Below, piece after piece: positions 1 through 12,250 of a stretch of 64,000 bases of DNA. Positions within the stretch are counted from its first letter, which is position 1; the number at the start of each line of letters is the position of its first letter. The translations under genes were made by a program, and so were the position numbers. The notes under the pieces are model-generated. The model made no database searches. It worked only from the letters and a program-made list of their open reading frames with translations, and was not told the DNA's origin. This stretch comes from Phlebotomus papatasi (Eukaryota; Arthropoda; Insecta; Diptera; Psychodidae): NCBI RefSeq assembly GCF_024763615.1, contig NC_077225.1:372001-436000 (forward strand), in the 5' to 3' direction.

Positions 1-3000
1 AAAAAAATTTGTCAAGGACAGGTTTTAGGGGGAAAGAATTTTGTGTTTTAGGTCGATGTAAAAACAGGGTTAAAAAAAATTAAAAATAAATTATGATACT
101 TGGGTAAATAAAGCTTCGTGAAAAAATCTATTGGGGCTAAAAAAAATTTGTCAAGGACAGGTTTTAGGGGGAAAGGATTTTGTGTTTTATGTCGATGTAA
201 AAACAGGGTTTAAAAAAATTTAAAAAAAATTATGATACTTGGGTAAATAAAGCTTCGTGAAAAAATCTATTGCGACTAAAAAAATTTGTCAAGGACATGT
301 TTTATGGGGAAAGGATTTTGTATTTTAGGTCAATGTAAAAACAGGGTTACAAAAATTTAAAAAAGATTATGATACTTGGGTAAATAAAAAAAGCTTCGTG
401 AAGAAATCTATTGGGGCTAGAAAAAAAATTTGTCAAGGACAGGTCTTAGGAGAAAGGATTTTGTGTTTTAGGTCGATGTAAAAACAGAGTTAAAAAAAAT
501 TTAAAAAAAAAAAGATTTTGCTACTTGGGTAAATGAAAAAGGCTTCGTGAAAAAATCTATTGAGCCTAAAAAAAATTTGTCAAGGACATATTTTAGGGGG
601 AAAGGATTTTGTGTTTTAGGTCAATGTAAAAACAGGGTCACAAAAAAAAAATAAAAAAAAGATTATGATACTTGGGTAAATAAAGCTTCGTGAAAAATCT
701 ATTGAGGCTAAAAAAAATTGTCAAGGACATGTTTTATGGGGAAAGGATTTTGTATTTTAGGTCGATGTAAAAACAGGGTTAAAAAAAATTAAAAAAAGAT
801 TCTGATGCTTGGGTAAATGAAAGAGGCTTCGTGAAAAATCTATTGGGGCTAAAAACAAATTTGTCAAGGACAGGTTTTAGGGGGAAAGGATTTTGTGTTT
901 TATGTCGATGTAAAAACAGGGTTAAAAAAAATTAAAAAAAGATTCTGATGCTTGGGTAAATGAAAAAGGCTTCGTGAAAAATCTATTGGGGCTAAAAAAA
1001 ATTTGTCAAGGACAGATTTTAGGGGGAAAGGATTTTGTATTTCAGGTCGATGTAAAAACAGGTTTAAAAATAATTTAAAAAAAGATTCTGATGTTTGGGT
1101 AAATGAAAGAGGCTTCGTGAAAAATCTATTGGGGCTAAAAAAAAATTTGTCAAGGACAGGTTTTAGGGGGAAAGGATTTTGTGTTTTAGGTCAATGTAAA
1201 ACAGGGTTAAAAAAATTAAAAAAAAAGATTATACTTGGGTAAATGAAAAAGGCTTCGTGAAAAAATCTATTGAGCCTAAAAAAAATTTGTCAAGGACAGA
1301 TTTTAGGGGGAAAGGATTTTGTGCTTTAGGTCGATGTAAAAACAGGGTTAAAAAAAATTAAAAAAAATTATGATACTTGGGTAAATAAAGCTTCGTGAAA
1401 AAATCTATTGCGCCTAAAAACAAATTTGTCAAGGACAAGTTTTAGGGGGAAAGGATTTTGTGTTTTAGGTCGATGTAAAAACAGGGTTAAAAAAATTTTA
1501 AAAAAATTATGATACTTGGGTAAATAAAGCTTCGTGAAAAAATCTATTGGGGCTAAAAAAAATTTGTCAAGGACAGGTTTTAGGGGGAAAGGATTTTGTG
1601 TTTTAGGTCGATGTAAAAACAGGGTTACAAAAATTTAAAAATGATTATGATACTTGGGTAAATAAAAAAAGCTTCGTGATAAAATCTATTGGGGCTAAAA
1701 AAAAATTTGTCAAGGACAGGTTTTAGGGGGAAAGAATTTTGTGTTTTAGGTCGATGTAAAAACAGGGTTAAAAAAAATTAAAAAGAAATTATGATACTTG
1801 GGTAAATAAAGCTTCGTGAAAAAATCTATTGGGGCTAAAAAAAATTTGTCAAGGACAGGTTTTAGGGGGAAAGGATTTTGTGTTTTAGGTCGATGTAAAA
1901 ACAGGGTTAAAAAAAATTTAAAAAAAATTATGATACTTGGGTAAATAAAGCTTCGTGAAAAAATCTATTGCGCCTAAAAAAATTTGTCAAGGACATGTTT
2001 TATGGGGAAAGGATTTTGTATTTTAGGTCAATGTAAAAACAGGGTTACAAAAATTTAAAAAAGATTATGATACTTGGGTAAATGAAAAAAGCTTCGTGAA
2101 AAAATCTATTGGGGCTAAAAAAAAAATTTGTCAAAGACAGGTTTTAGGGGGAAAGGATTTTGTGTTTTTGGTCGATGTTAAAACAGAGTTAAAAAAAAAT
2201 TAAAAAAAAATTATGATACTTGGGTAAATAAAGCTTCGTGAAAAAATCTATTGGGGCTAAAAAAATTTGTCAAGGACAGGTTTTAGGGGGAAAGGATTTT
2301 GTGTTTTAGGTCGATGTAAAAACAGGGTTAAAAAAAATTTTAAAAAAATTATGATACTTGGGTAAATAAAGCTTCGTGAAAAAATCTATTGCGCCTAAAA
2401 ACAAATTTGTCAAGGACAGGTTTTAGGGGGAAAGGATTTTGTGTTTTAGGTCGATGTTAAAACAGAGTTAAAAAAAAATTAAAAAAATTATGATACTTGG
2501 GTAAATAAAGCTTCGTGAAAAAATCTATTGCGCCTAAAAAAATTTGTCAAGGACATGTTTTATGGGGAAAGGATTTTATATTTTAGGTCAATGTAAAAAC
2601 AGGGTTACAAAAATTTAAAAAAGATTATGATACTTGGGTAAATAAAAAAAGCTTCGTGAAAAAATCTATTGGGGCTAAAAAAAAAATTTGTCAAGGACAG
2701 GTCTTAGGAGAAAGGATTTTGTGTTTTAGGTCGATGTAAAAACAGGGTTAAAAAAATTTTAAAAAAGTTATGATACTAGGGTAAATAAAGCTTCGTGAAA
2801 AAATCTATTGGGGCTAAAAAAAATTTGTCAAGGACAGGTTTTAGGGGGAAAGGATTTTGTGTTTTAGGTCGATGTAAAAACAGGGTTAAAAAAATTTTAA
2901 AAAAGTTATGATACTAGGGTAAATAAAGCTTCGTGAAAAAATCTATTGGGGCTAAAAAAAATTTGTCAAGGACAGGTTTTAGGGGGAAAGAATTTTGTGT

Positions 3001-6000
3001 TTTAGGTCGATGTAAAAACAGGGTTAAAAAAAATTAAAAAGAAATTATGATACTTGGGTAAATAAAGCTTCGTGAAAAAATCTATTGGGGCTAAAAAAAA
3101 TTTGTCAAGGACAGGTTTTAGGGGGAAAGGATTTTGTGTTTTAGGTCGATGTAAAAACAGGGTTAAAAAAAATTTTAAAAAAGTTATGATACTTGGGTAA
3201 ATAAAGCTTCGTGAAAAAATCTATTGCGCCTAAAAAAAATTGTCAAGGACATGTTTTATGGGGAAAGGATTTTGTATTTTAGGTCAATGTAAAAACAGGG
3301 TTACAAAAATTTAAAAAAGATTATGATACTTGGGTAAATAAAAAAAGCTTCGTGAAAAAATCTATTGGGGCTAAAAAAAAAATTTGTCAAGGACAGGTCT
3401 TAGGAGAAAGGATTTTGTGTTTTAGGTCGATGTAAAAACAGAGTTAAAAAAAATTAAAAAAAAAAAGATTTTGCTACTTGGGTAAATGAAAAAGGCTTCG
3501 TGAAAAAATCTATTGAGCCTAAAAAAAATTTGTCAAGGACAGATTTTAGGGGGAAAGGATTTTGTGTTTTAGGTCAATGTAAAAACAGGGTCACAAAAAA
3601 AAATAAAAAAAAGATTATGATACTTGGGTAAATAAAGCTTCGTGAAAAATCTATTGAGGCTAAAAAAAATTGTCAAGGACATGTTTTATGGGGAAAGGAT
3701 TTTGTATTTTAGGTCAATGTAAAAACAGGGTTAAAAAAAATTTAAAAAAAGATTCTAATGCTTGGGTAAATGAAAGAGGCTTCGTGAAAAATCTATTGGG
3801 GCTAAAAAAAATTTGTCAAGGACAGATTTTAGGGTGAAAGGATTTTGTGTTTTAGGTCGATGTAAAAACAGGGTTAAAAAAAATTAAAAAAAAATTATGA
3901 TACTTGGGTAAATAAAGCTTCGTGAAAAAATCTATTGGGGCTAAAAAAAAATTTGTCAAGGACAGGTTTTAGGGGGAAAGGATTTTGTGTTTTAGGTCGA
4001 TGTAAAAACAAGGTTAAAAAAAATTAAAAAAAAAATTATGATACTTGGGTAAATAAAGCTTCGTGAAAAAATCTATTGGGGCTAAAAAAATTTGTCAAGG
4101 ACAGGTTTTAGGGGGAAAGGATTTTGTGTTTTAGGTCGATGTAAAAACAGAGTTAAAAAAAATTAAAAATAAATTATGATACTAGGGTAAATAAAGCTTC
4201 GTGAAAAAATCTATTGCGCCTAAAAACAAATTTGTCAAGGACAGGTTTTAGGGAGAAAGGATTTTGTGTTTTAGGTCGATGTAAAAACAGGGTTAAAAAA
4301 ATTTAAAAAAAATTATGATACTTGGGTAAATAAAGCTTCGTGAAAAATCTATTGGGGCTAAAAAAATTTGTCAAGGACAGGTTTTAGGGGGAAAGGATTT
4401 TGTGTTTTAGGTCAATGTAAAAACAGGGTTAAAAAAAATTAAAAAAAAAGATTATACATGGGTAAATGAAAAAGGCTTCGTGAAAAAATCTATTGAGCCT
4501 AAAAGAATTTGTCAAGGACAGGTTTTAGGGGGAAAGGATTTTGTGTTTTAGGTCGATGTAAAAACAGGTTTAAAAAAAAATTTAAAAAAAGATTCTGATG
4601 CTTGGGTAAATGAAAAAGGCTTCGTGAAAAATCTATTGGGGCTAAAAAAAAATTTGTCAAGGGCAGGGTTCAGGGGGAAAGGATTTTGTGTTTTAGGTCA
4701 ATGTAAAAACAGGGTTAAAAAAAATTTAAGAAAAAGATTTTACTTGGGTAAATGAAAAAGGCTTCGTGAAAAAATCTATTGAGCCTAAAAAAAATTTGTC
4801 AAGGACAGGTTTTAGGGGGAAAGGATTTTGTGTTTTAGGTCGATGTAAAAACAGGGTTAAAAAAAAATTAAAAAAAAAAGATTTTGCTACTTGGGTAAAT
4901 GAAAAAGGCTTCGTGAAAAAATCTATTGAGCCTAAAAAAAATTTGTCAAGGACAGATTTTAGGGGGAAAGGATTTTGTGTTTTAGGTCAATGTAAAAATA
5001 GGGTCACAAAAAAAAAAATGAAAAAAAGATTATGATACTTGGGTAAATAAAGCTTCGTGAAAAATCTATTGAGGCTAAAAAAAAATTGTCAAGGACATGT
5101 TTTATGGGGAAAGGATTTTGTATTTTAGGTCAATGTAAAAACAGGGTTAAAAAAAATTTAAAAAAAAGATTATACTTGGGTAAATGAAAAAGGCTTCGTG
5201 AAAAAATCTATTGAGCCTAAAAAGAAATGTGTCAAGGACAGATTTTAGGGGGAAAGGATTTTGCATTTCAGGTCAATGTAAAAACAGGTTTAAAAAAAAA
5301 TTAAAAAAAAGATTCTGATGCTTGGGTAAATGAAAGAGGCTTCGTGAAAAATCTATTGGGGCTAAAAAAAATTGTCAAGGACAGGTTTCAGGGGGAAAGG
5401 ATTTTGTGTTTTAGGTCGATGTAAAAACAGGGTTAAAAAAAATTAAAAAAAAAATTATGATACTTGGGTAAATAAAGCTTCGTGAAAAAATCTATTGGGG
5501 CTAAAAAAAAATTTGTCAAGGACAGGTTTTATGGGGAAAGGATTTTGTGTTTTAGGTAGATGTTAAAACAGAGTTAAAAAAAAAAATTTAAAAAAATTAT
5601 GATACTTGGGTAAATAAAGCTTCGTGAAAAAATCTATTGGGGCTAAAAAAATTTGTCAAGGACAGGTTTTAGGGGGAAAGGATTTTGTGTTTTAGGTCAA
5701 TGTAAAAACAGGGTTAAAAAAATTTAAAAAAAGATTATGATACTTGGGTAAATAAAAAAAGCTTCGTGAAAAAATCTATTGGAGCTAACAAAAAAAATTT
5801 GTCAAGGTCAGGTCTTAGGAGAAAGGATTTTGTGTTTTAGGTCGATGTAAAAACAGGGTTAAAAAAAAATTTAAAAAAAAGTTTTTGCTACTTGGGTAAA
5901 TGAAAAAGGCTTCGTGAAAAAATCTATTGAGCCTAAAAAAAATTTGTCAAGAAAAGATTTTAGGGGGAAAGGATTTTGTGTTTTAGGTCAATGTAAAAAT

Positions 6001-7905
6001 AGAGTCACAAAAAAAAATAAAAAAAAAGATTATGATACTTGGGTAAATAGAGCTTCGTGAAAAATCTATTGAGGCTAAAAAAAAAATTGTCAAGGACATG
6101 TTTTATGGGGAAAGGATTTTGTATTTTAGGTCAATGTAAAAACAGGGTTAAAAAAAAATTTAAAAAAAAAGATTATACTTGGGTAAATGGAAAAGGCTTC
6201 GTGAAAAAATCTATTGAGCCTAAAAAGAAATGTGTCAAGGACAGATTTTAGGGGGAAAGGATTTTGTATTTCAGGTCAATGTAAAAACAGGTTTAAACAA
6301 AAATTAAAAAAAGATTCTGATGCTTGGGTAAATGAAAGAGGCTTCGTGAAAAATCTATTGAGGCTAAAAAAAAAAATTGTCAAGGACATGTTTTATGGGG
6401 AAAGGATTTTGTGTTTTAGGTCAATGTAAAAACAGGGTTAAAAAGAAATTAAAAAAAAAAAGATTATACTTGGGTAAATGAAAAAGGCTTCGTGAAAAAA
6501 TCTATTGAGCCTAAAAAATTTGTCAAGGACAGGTTTCAGGGGGAAAGGATTTTGTGCTTTAGGTCGATGTAAAAACAGGGTTAAAAAAAATTATGATACT
6601 TGGGTAAACAAAGCTTCGTGAAAAAATCTATTGGGGCTAAAAAAAATTTGTCAAGGACAGGTTTTAGGGGGAAAGGATTTTGTGTTTTAGGTTGATGTAA
6701 AAACAGGGTTAAAAAAAATTAAAAAAAAATATGATACTTGGGTAAATAAAGCTTCGTGAAAAAATCTATTGGGGCTAAAAAAATTTGTCAAGGACAGGTT
6801 TTAGGGGGAAAGGATTTTGTGTTTTAGGTCGATGTAAAAACAGAGTTAAAAAAAATTAAAAATAAATTATGATACTAGGGTAAATAAAGCTTCGTGAAAA
6901 AATCTATTGCGCCTAAAAACAAATTTGTCAAGGACAGGTTTTAGGGAGAAAGGATTTTGTGTTTTAGGTCGGTGTAAAAACAGTGTTAAAAAAAATTAAA
7001 AAAAAATTATGATACTTGGGTAAATAAAGCTTCGTGAAAAAATCTATTGCGCCTAAAAGCAAATTTGTCAAGAACAGGTTTTATGGGGAAAGGATTTTGT
7101 GTTTTAGGTCGATGTAAAAACAGAGTTAAAAAAAAAATTAAAAAAAAATTATGATACTTGGGTAAATAAAGCTTCGTGAAAAATCTATTGGGGCTAAAAA
7201 AATTTGTCAAGGACAGGTTTTAGGGGGAAAGGATTTTGTGTTTTAGGTCAATGTAAAAACAGGGTTAAAAAAAAATTTAAAAAAAAGATTATACATGGGT
7301 AAATGAAAAAGGCTTCGTGAAAAAATCTATTGAGCCTAAAAAGAATTTGTCAAGGACAGGTTTTAGGGGGAAAGGATTTTGTGTTTTAGGTCGATGTAAA
7401 AACAGGTTTAAAAAAAATTTAAAAAAAGATTCTGATGCTTGGGTAAATGAAAAGGGCTTCGTGAAAAATCTATTGGGGCTAAAAAAAAATTTGTCAAGGA
7501 CAGGGCTCAGGGGGAAAGGATTTTGTGTTTTAGGTGAATGTAAAAACAGAGTTAAAAAAAAATTTAAAAAAAAGATTATACGTGGGTAAATGAAAAAGGC
7601 TTCGTGAAAAAATCTATTGAGCCTAAAAAAAATTTGTCAAGGACAGGTTTTAGGGGGAAAGGATTTTGTGTTTTAGGTCGATGTAAAAACAGGTTTAAAA
7701 AAAATTAAAAAAAAAGATTATACTTGGGTAAATGAAAAAGGCTTCGTGAAAAAATCTATTGAGCCTAAAAAAAAATTGTAAAAGACAGATTTTAGGGGGA
7801 AAGGATTTTGTGTTTTAGGTCAATGTAAAAACAGGGTCACAAAAAAAAATTAAAAAAAATTATGGTACTTGGGTAAATAAAGCTTCGTGAAAAATCTATT
7901 GAGGC
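1..7905 (+). repeat. ~138-bp satellite array, left part
   Basis: A tandem repeat of period about 138-140 bp fills this stretch, giving roughly 57 units. Each unit carries the landmarks TTTGTCAAGGACAG, GGGGAAAGGATTTTGTGTTT, GGTCGATGTAAAAACAGGGT and TTGGGTAAATAAAGCTTCGTG. Units fall into subtypes that differ at the junction before TTGGGTAAAT: TATGATAC, GATTCTGATGC, GATTATAC or GATTTTGCTAC. Runs of subtypes recur in the same order elsewhere in the array. Short plus-strand reading frames rich in Lys and Arg come from the repeat and are not genes. The array starts before base 1 and is interrupted at 7905 by an LTR element. The last five bases (7901-7905, GAGGC) are the target-site copy. Confidence 0.97.
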
Positions 7906-9335
7906 TGTTCCGGATAGGAACATGCCTTTTCTTCAATATATGAGAAATTGTATGTAAAACCCCATGAGCAAAAATGATAAAGTTTAGGCTTAGATTTTTG
8001 CACTATAAGTGATCCAAAATTAGAAATTATCCATCTCATCAAGCAGATATATAATCCAAATATGCTTTAAGATAGTTTCATCCTTTAAGGATCATTAGTT
8101 TACTTAATAATCATGCCAATCCTTGGGCATAACATTCAGATACAAAATTTCTCATTGAACACTAAATTGCATATTTTTAGGGATAGTTTTTTATCATAAA
8201 TATCCATAGTTTATTATTCATATATGCAAGATCATTTTTCTACACTATCAAACTGTAACTATACTTGATATCGTTAGTCCAATCCTTATAGTGTAAGAAA
8301 AAACCATATGAATCCTTTATCATGTCTCATAGCATCTTCAATTTAAGATTAAATGCACTGTTAATCCGAATTTCAGATGGAAATTACCATCAATAGAATC
8401 GTACTAAAGCCGATTATCACTTTCTAAAGGATTCATCCTTCAAATCAATATATTTCAGGATATATTTAAGATATTCATTTTTATATGACAATTCATCCAG
8501 TGAATGACCGACCTATTTAACGTGCGTCATTGGGTGAAGAAGACAAACAAGAAAAATGCAATTCTGCATATCAGGCATATATTCAAATATAGGGACTTAG
8601 CAATTTTCAAACAATGCTCAATAGTGGGAGACCACAAATTTTGTATAAAAACCCATAATTTTTGTAAATAAATTTAGATTTCGCATTACCAGGGAACCAA
8701 GCGTTTCTTTTCGGCATTTAATTGCCTTTGTCTCTTCTGCGATTTCTCAGGACCACTTTGGCCAAGTCCAGCGGCACTCTAGTGCCTTCCACTTCAGCGG
8801 CCAAAGAGTCTGGCTTGTCTTTAGCGGCATCTAAAGTGCCTTTCTCTCAGCAGCCAGACACTCGGCTCTGTTGCCTGGACTCAGCGGCTTTACATAAAGC
8901 CTAAGGACCTAAAGTGGCAACATCTTCTGGCTTTGTTCGTCGGCATTAGGATTGCCTACTTTCAGCAGCCAGAAGAGGCTCCGCTGCCTACCACTGCGGC
9001 TTTAAATAGCCTATCTTAAGTGGCAGCTCGGACTTTGAGGAATTGAAGATATTTTCTCCCTGAGGCATTCGTGCCCGGTGCACAGACCAAGTCTCTGTTT
9101 TACGCTCTGGAGGCATCAGATTAGTCTGGTCGCCATCACTGAGGGGCATTCCTGCCTGTATCCCAGTGGCATTCAATTGCCGTTACCAGGGGCTGTCTTT
9201 AAAAGACGCCGAGCGACACCGAAAGGGTAGAAAACCTTCAATAAATCAACAGTCTAAAGAGCAGGGAATTTCTTGGCGAGATCTGAGAAATCTTCCTCCT
9301 CTATATTGGCTCCTGCAGCCTGATTGGAGCCAACA
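7906..9335 (+). repeat. BEL-1 5' LTR
   Basis: 1430 bp, almost identical to 13978-15407. The first 17 bases, TGTTCCGGATAGGAACA, form an inverted repeat. A TATA box (TATAAAAA) lies at 8644-8651 and an AATAAA signal at 8667-8672, which places the R region near 8670-8700. The 3' third (8713-9334) is packed with short hairpins. The last of them, TTGGCTCC paired with GGAGCCAA, stops one base short of the LTR end. Confidence 0.95.
8713..9334 (+). promoter_or_regulatory. Cluster of GGC(A/T)...(T/A)GCC mini-hairpins in R/U5 of BEL-1
   Basis: At least nine short perfect stems with small loops are visible. Examples are GGCATTTAATTGCC (8713), GGCACTCTAGTGCC (8773), GGCATCTAAAGTGCC (8826), GGCTTTACATAAAGCC (about 8886), GGCATTAGGATTGCC (8942), GGCATTCGTGCC (9064, UUCG-type loop) and GGCATTCAATTGCC (9168). 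The terminal stem is at 9306-9334. The same motif style occurs in the LTR of BEL-2. Any function, such as RNA packaging or dimerisation, is inference. Confidence 0.75.
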
Positions 9336-9336
9336 T

Positions 9337-9354
9337 TGGTCCTTCGAGCCGGAT
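9337..9354 (+). other. BEL-1 primer-binding site, tRNA-Tyr
   Basis: TGGTCCTTCGAGCCGGAT begins one base after the LTR end. It is complementary over 18 bases to the 3' end of eukaryotic tRNA-Tyr including CCA, whose acceptor strand ends CGAAGGA. This would prime minus-strand DNA synthesis. Confidence 0.85.
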
Positions 9355-11191
9355 ATTCTCTCCGAGAGGATATCCGGCACATCTCACTCACCTGCGGTTC
9401 TCTGCCTTGAGGTCGTCATACATCCCGAAGACGTCCCGTTCCTGTGGAGAGAGGACAGCTATTAGGAGGTGAAGTTTCATCAATAGACCAATCAGTGACA
9501 CTGACTGTACCTACAGAGAGTACTTTGGGCAAGCACTCAACTCACCAATCCGGATTCTGCGAACCACAGACGTCATCTTCCACGATCATCATCATCTGGC
9601 GTCACATCCATTGGCGTCACCCTATTCTTCAACGCCCTCTATTCTCCAAAGGGTTGATATCTCCAGTGAAGATCGATCTCTGGCTGACCACTCCGAGTCA
9701 TCCATTGCCAGCAGTTGCTTCACATTTTCTTCATTATTCTCCAAAGGGTTGATATCTCCAGTGAAGGCCGATCTCTGGCTGACCACTCCGAGTCATCCAT
9801 TGCCAGCAGTTGCTTCACATTTTCTTCATTATCTCCAAGGGGTTCATATCTCCAGTGAAGGCCGATCTCTGGCTGACCACTCCGAGTCATCCATTGCCAG
9901 CAGTTGCTTCACATTTTCTTCATTATCTCCAAGGGGTTGATATCTCCAGTGAAGATCGATCTCTGGCTGACCAATCTGAGTCATCCATTGCCAGCAGTTG
10001 CTTCACATTCTCTTCATTATTTCCAAGGGGTTGATATCTTCAGTGAAGGCCGATCTCTGGCTGACCACTCCGAGTCATCCATTGCCAGCAGTTGCTTCAC
10101 GTTTTCTTCATTATCTCCAAGGGGTTGATATCTCCAGTGAAAGTCGATCTCTGGTGGGCCATATCAAGTCGTCCATTGCCAGCAGTTGCTTCACGTTGTC
10201 TTCGTTAAATCAATTTGAGTGAAGACTGATCATCAGGTTCAGTTCCAGATATCTTAGACATCTAGTCTGCAAATCCATCGTTATCTCCGGCTGAGATTCT
10301 TGAATATCCAGTAGAATCTCTCTGCCTTTTTACTGACGGCATCCTGCACGTCGAGGGCTTCATTCAGAAGTCAAACACATCCGTCTTGGCTTTAATCGCT
10401 GCCAATTCCCTGGACCAGAAAGATCATCTCTACAGCTCTTTTCAACTTAGCAGATACTAAATTGTTATCTTCTCCGGACATCCTAGGACAGTCATCGCGT
10501 TACAAAATCCGTCACTTCAGGGTTCTCAAAATCCTCAGGAGACCCATCAATAAATTCCTGTGAAGAAAACTCCAACAATTTTGCTGAAACTTGGTGAATT
10601 TACGACTCACCCGGTTGTGATTTCATCTGATGAATTTACAACTCTACAGAGAGAATCCAGCATCATTGAGACTTTCGTAGATCACGCCTGTTGATTACCA
10701 TCCATATTGGAGCATTTCCATCCAAACAATCAAGCTCCTAATTATTTCACCATTCTTCGTGCCAAAGAAGAAGACGGAATTTCCAGTACACCCTGTACTT
10801 TGATGCACACAACGCAAGCGGAAAAGCTTATCCAGCACATTCTTCACTGTGGGGCACCAACTCACCAGAATCTTTTTGATTCAATTCACTGCTTTGTGCC
10901 CACTTTCACCTTTGAATACTATTTTCTTCAATCTTTCCACTGAAGAATTTCTTCGAGATTGAAGAACTCTTTAAAGAATTCACCAAAACTTCACAGATAG
11001 TGCACAAATTTTCCACTGCAAATCCAATTCACAATTTCACATTTTAACTCCACAAGTGAAATTACTACACTGCAAGTCAAAGGCAGTGACAAAGAGTACG
11101 AAGAAAACAAAAGAGGGATCGAATTACCCTCAAATCCCAGCGCGCATCATCATCAAAAGCTCTTTTTATCCCCTTGAGTTGCACTACCAGC
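9355..11191 (+). other. BEL-1 non-coding leader
   Basis: This is the region where gag, protease and the reverse-transcriptase core would normally lie. I see no gag core, zinc knuckle, protease aspartate motif or YVDD box in any frame. It contains the 94-bp tandem repeat (separate entry) and otherwise unique sequence. Several short open frames here cross the repeat and look incidental. Confidence 0.7.
9644..10208 (+). repeat. 94-bp tandem repeat, six copies, in BEL-1 leader
   Basis: Copies begin at about 9644, 9739, 9833, 9927, 10021 and 10115. Each contains CTCCAAGGGGTTGATATCTC, GATCTCTGGCTGACCACTCC and CATTGCCAGCAGTTGCTTCA. Because 94 is not a multiple of three, each copy shifts the reading frame, which argues against a repeated protein. 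The repeat lies 300 bp after the primer site. Confidence 0.93.
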
Positions 11192-12250
11192 ATGGCTCAT
11201 AAATTCAAATCCAGTCACCGTTTTTCAAACCATAAGTTCTCAAGAATGAGTAACGGATATCATCTGGGTGACTCACGCAATCATATGAGAATGTCCAGAT
11301 TTCCCTACGAATTCCGAAAGCAAGGAATACTTCAAACTCATGAAGAAGATTGGGAAAGGCCAATACTTATATTCTGGGATCCGGTCACAGATGAGTTTTT
11401 GTTCAAATCATCTATCTACAACCGGGGAAGAGAAACCAGATCCGGCATCTTATCAACAATCCGTTCTTTAAAAGATCCAATTGGATGGCTCTGTCCAGCG
11501 CTCCAATTATCCAGAACAATTCAACGTCTTTTGATCAGACAAGAAAGTGGATGGAGAGTTGCCTTCAGTCTTTGGAATAAATTCATCAAAGATTTAAGAG
11601 CCATTGAACAATTAAGGATTCCGCGCTGGAATGGATGTCAAATAGGAGCACAGGCCGAAATCCATGGATTTTCATTTGCTTCAGAAGAAAGTATCGCTGC
11701 TTGTGTATATATCAGATCTACAAAGGTTGTTCTTCTTACAGCCAAGTCAGAGATAGCAGAAAACATGCCTCTTCCCAAACTACAACTATGCAGCGCGGTG
11801 CTTCTAACCAAGTTGTTACAGAGCACAATAAAGAGTCTAAATATTAGCTTCAAGAGGATATACGCATGGAGTAGCAGTAGCGCTGTCCTTGCTTGGCTAA
11901 GCAAGGAATCTTCTACATGGAACACTGAAGTGTCACAGAAGGTGGCACAAATTCATCAACACTTTCCAAAGAAAATATGGAATCGCGTTGATTTGGAAGA
12001 AAATCCTGCGAAATTGGCGGCGTGGGGTGTTAATGCCAAACACCTTAAAAACATGACTCTCTGGTGGAGGGGCCCAAGCTGGCTTCGCCATAAACACAGC
12101 AGTTGGCCTATCAACAATATCGATGAGAGCATCCTCGAAGCTGAGAGATATTATTTGGAACAAACAAAGTTCTTGTTCACTCCAGCAGCTTTCGATAATT
12201 CAGAAGATCTTCATGAAGTCTATATGTCTATAGCAGATCCAACCAACTGA
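11192..12250 (+). CDS. BEL-1 orphan pol fragment: catalytically dead RNase H-like protein
   Basis: The first ATG is at 11192 (Kozak AGCATGG), giving about 352 residues. A non-ATG extension is open back to 11174. The N-terminal third matches the region that follows the YVDD box in BEL/Pao pol, up to the connection segment. The rest aligns to the RNase H domain and the following LWW-GPSWL-WP segment of BEL-2. The frame is fully open, but all three acidic catalytic positions have changed: GFSDAS in BEL-2 is GFSFAS here, WCDSDI is WSSSSA, and NPADIASRG is NPAKLAAWG. No other pol domain survives. It could be a decaying leftover or a retained non-enzymatic protein. The open frame in an element with near-identical LTRs makes recent relaxed decay or selection both possible. 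Confidence 0.7.
   Translation: MAHKFKSSHRFSNHKFSRMSNGYHLGDSRNHMRMSRFPYEFRKQGILQTHEEDWERPILIFWDPVTDEFLFKSSIYNRGRETRSGILSTIRSLKDPIGWLCPALQLSRTIQRLLIRQESGWRVAFSLWNKFIKDLRAIEQLRIPRWNGCQIGAQAEIHGFSFASEESIAACVYIRSTKVVLLTAKSEIAENMPLPKLQLCSAVLLTKLLQSTIKSLNISFKRIYAWSSSSAVLAWLSKESSTWNTEVSQKVAQIHQHFPKKIWNRVDLEENPAKLAAWGVNAKHLKNMTLWWRGPSWLRHKHSSWPINNIDESILEAERYYLEQTKFLFTPAAFDNSEDLHEVYMSIADPTN

Noticed and set aside
7007..7210. Minus-strand open frame of 67 codons in the satellite
   Set aside because: Antisense reading of the repeat; no domain.
1003..7589. Short Lys/Arg-rich plus-strand open frames in the satellite as genes
   Set aside because: They are readings of the tandem unit from non-ATG starts and end wherever a unit length is not a multiple of three.
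8722..9465. Short open frames inside and across the end of the BEL-1 5' LTR
   Set aside because: The same frames recur in the 3' LTR and cover hairpin-rich non-coding sequence; one crosses the primer site.
9611..10222. Overlapping 74-109 codon frames with repeated Ser-rich peptides
   Set aside because: They arise from the 94-bp repeat, which shifts frame each copy, so one peptide is recycled in three frames.
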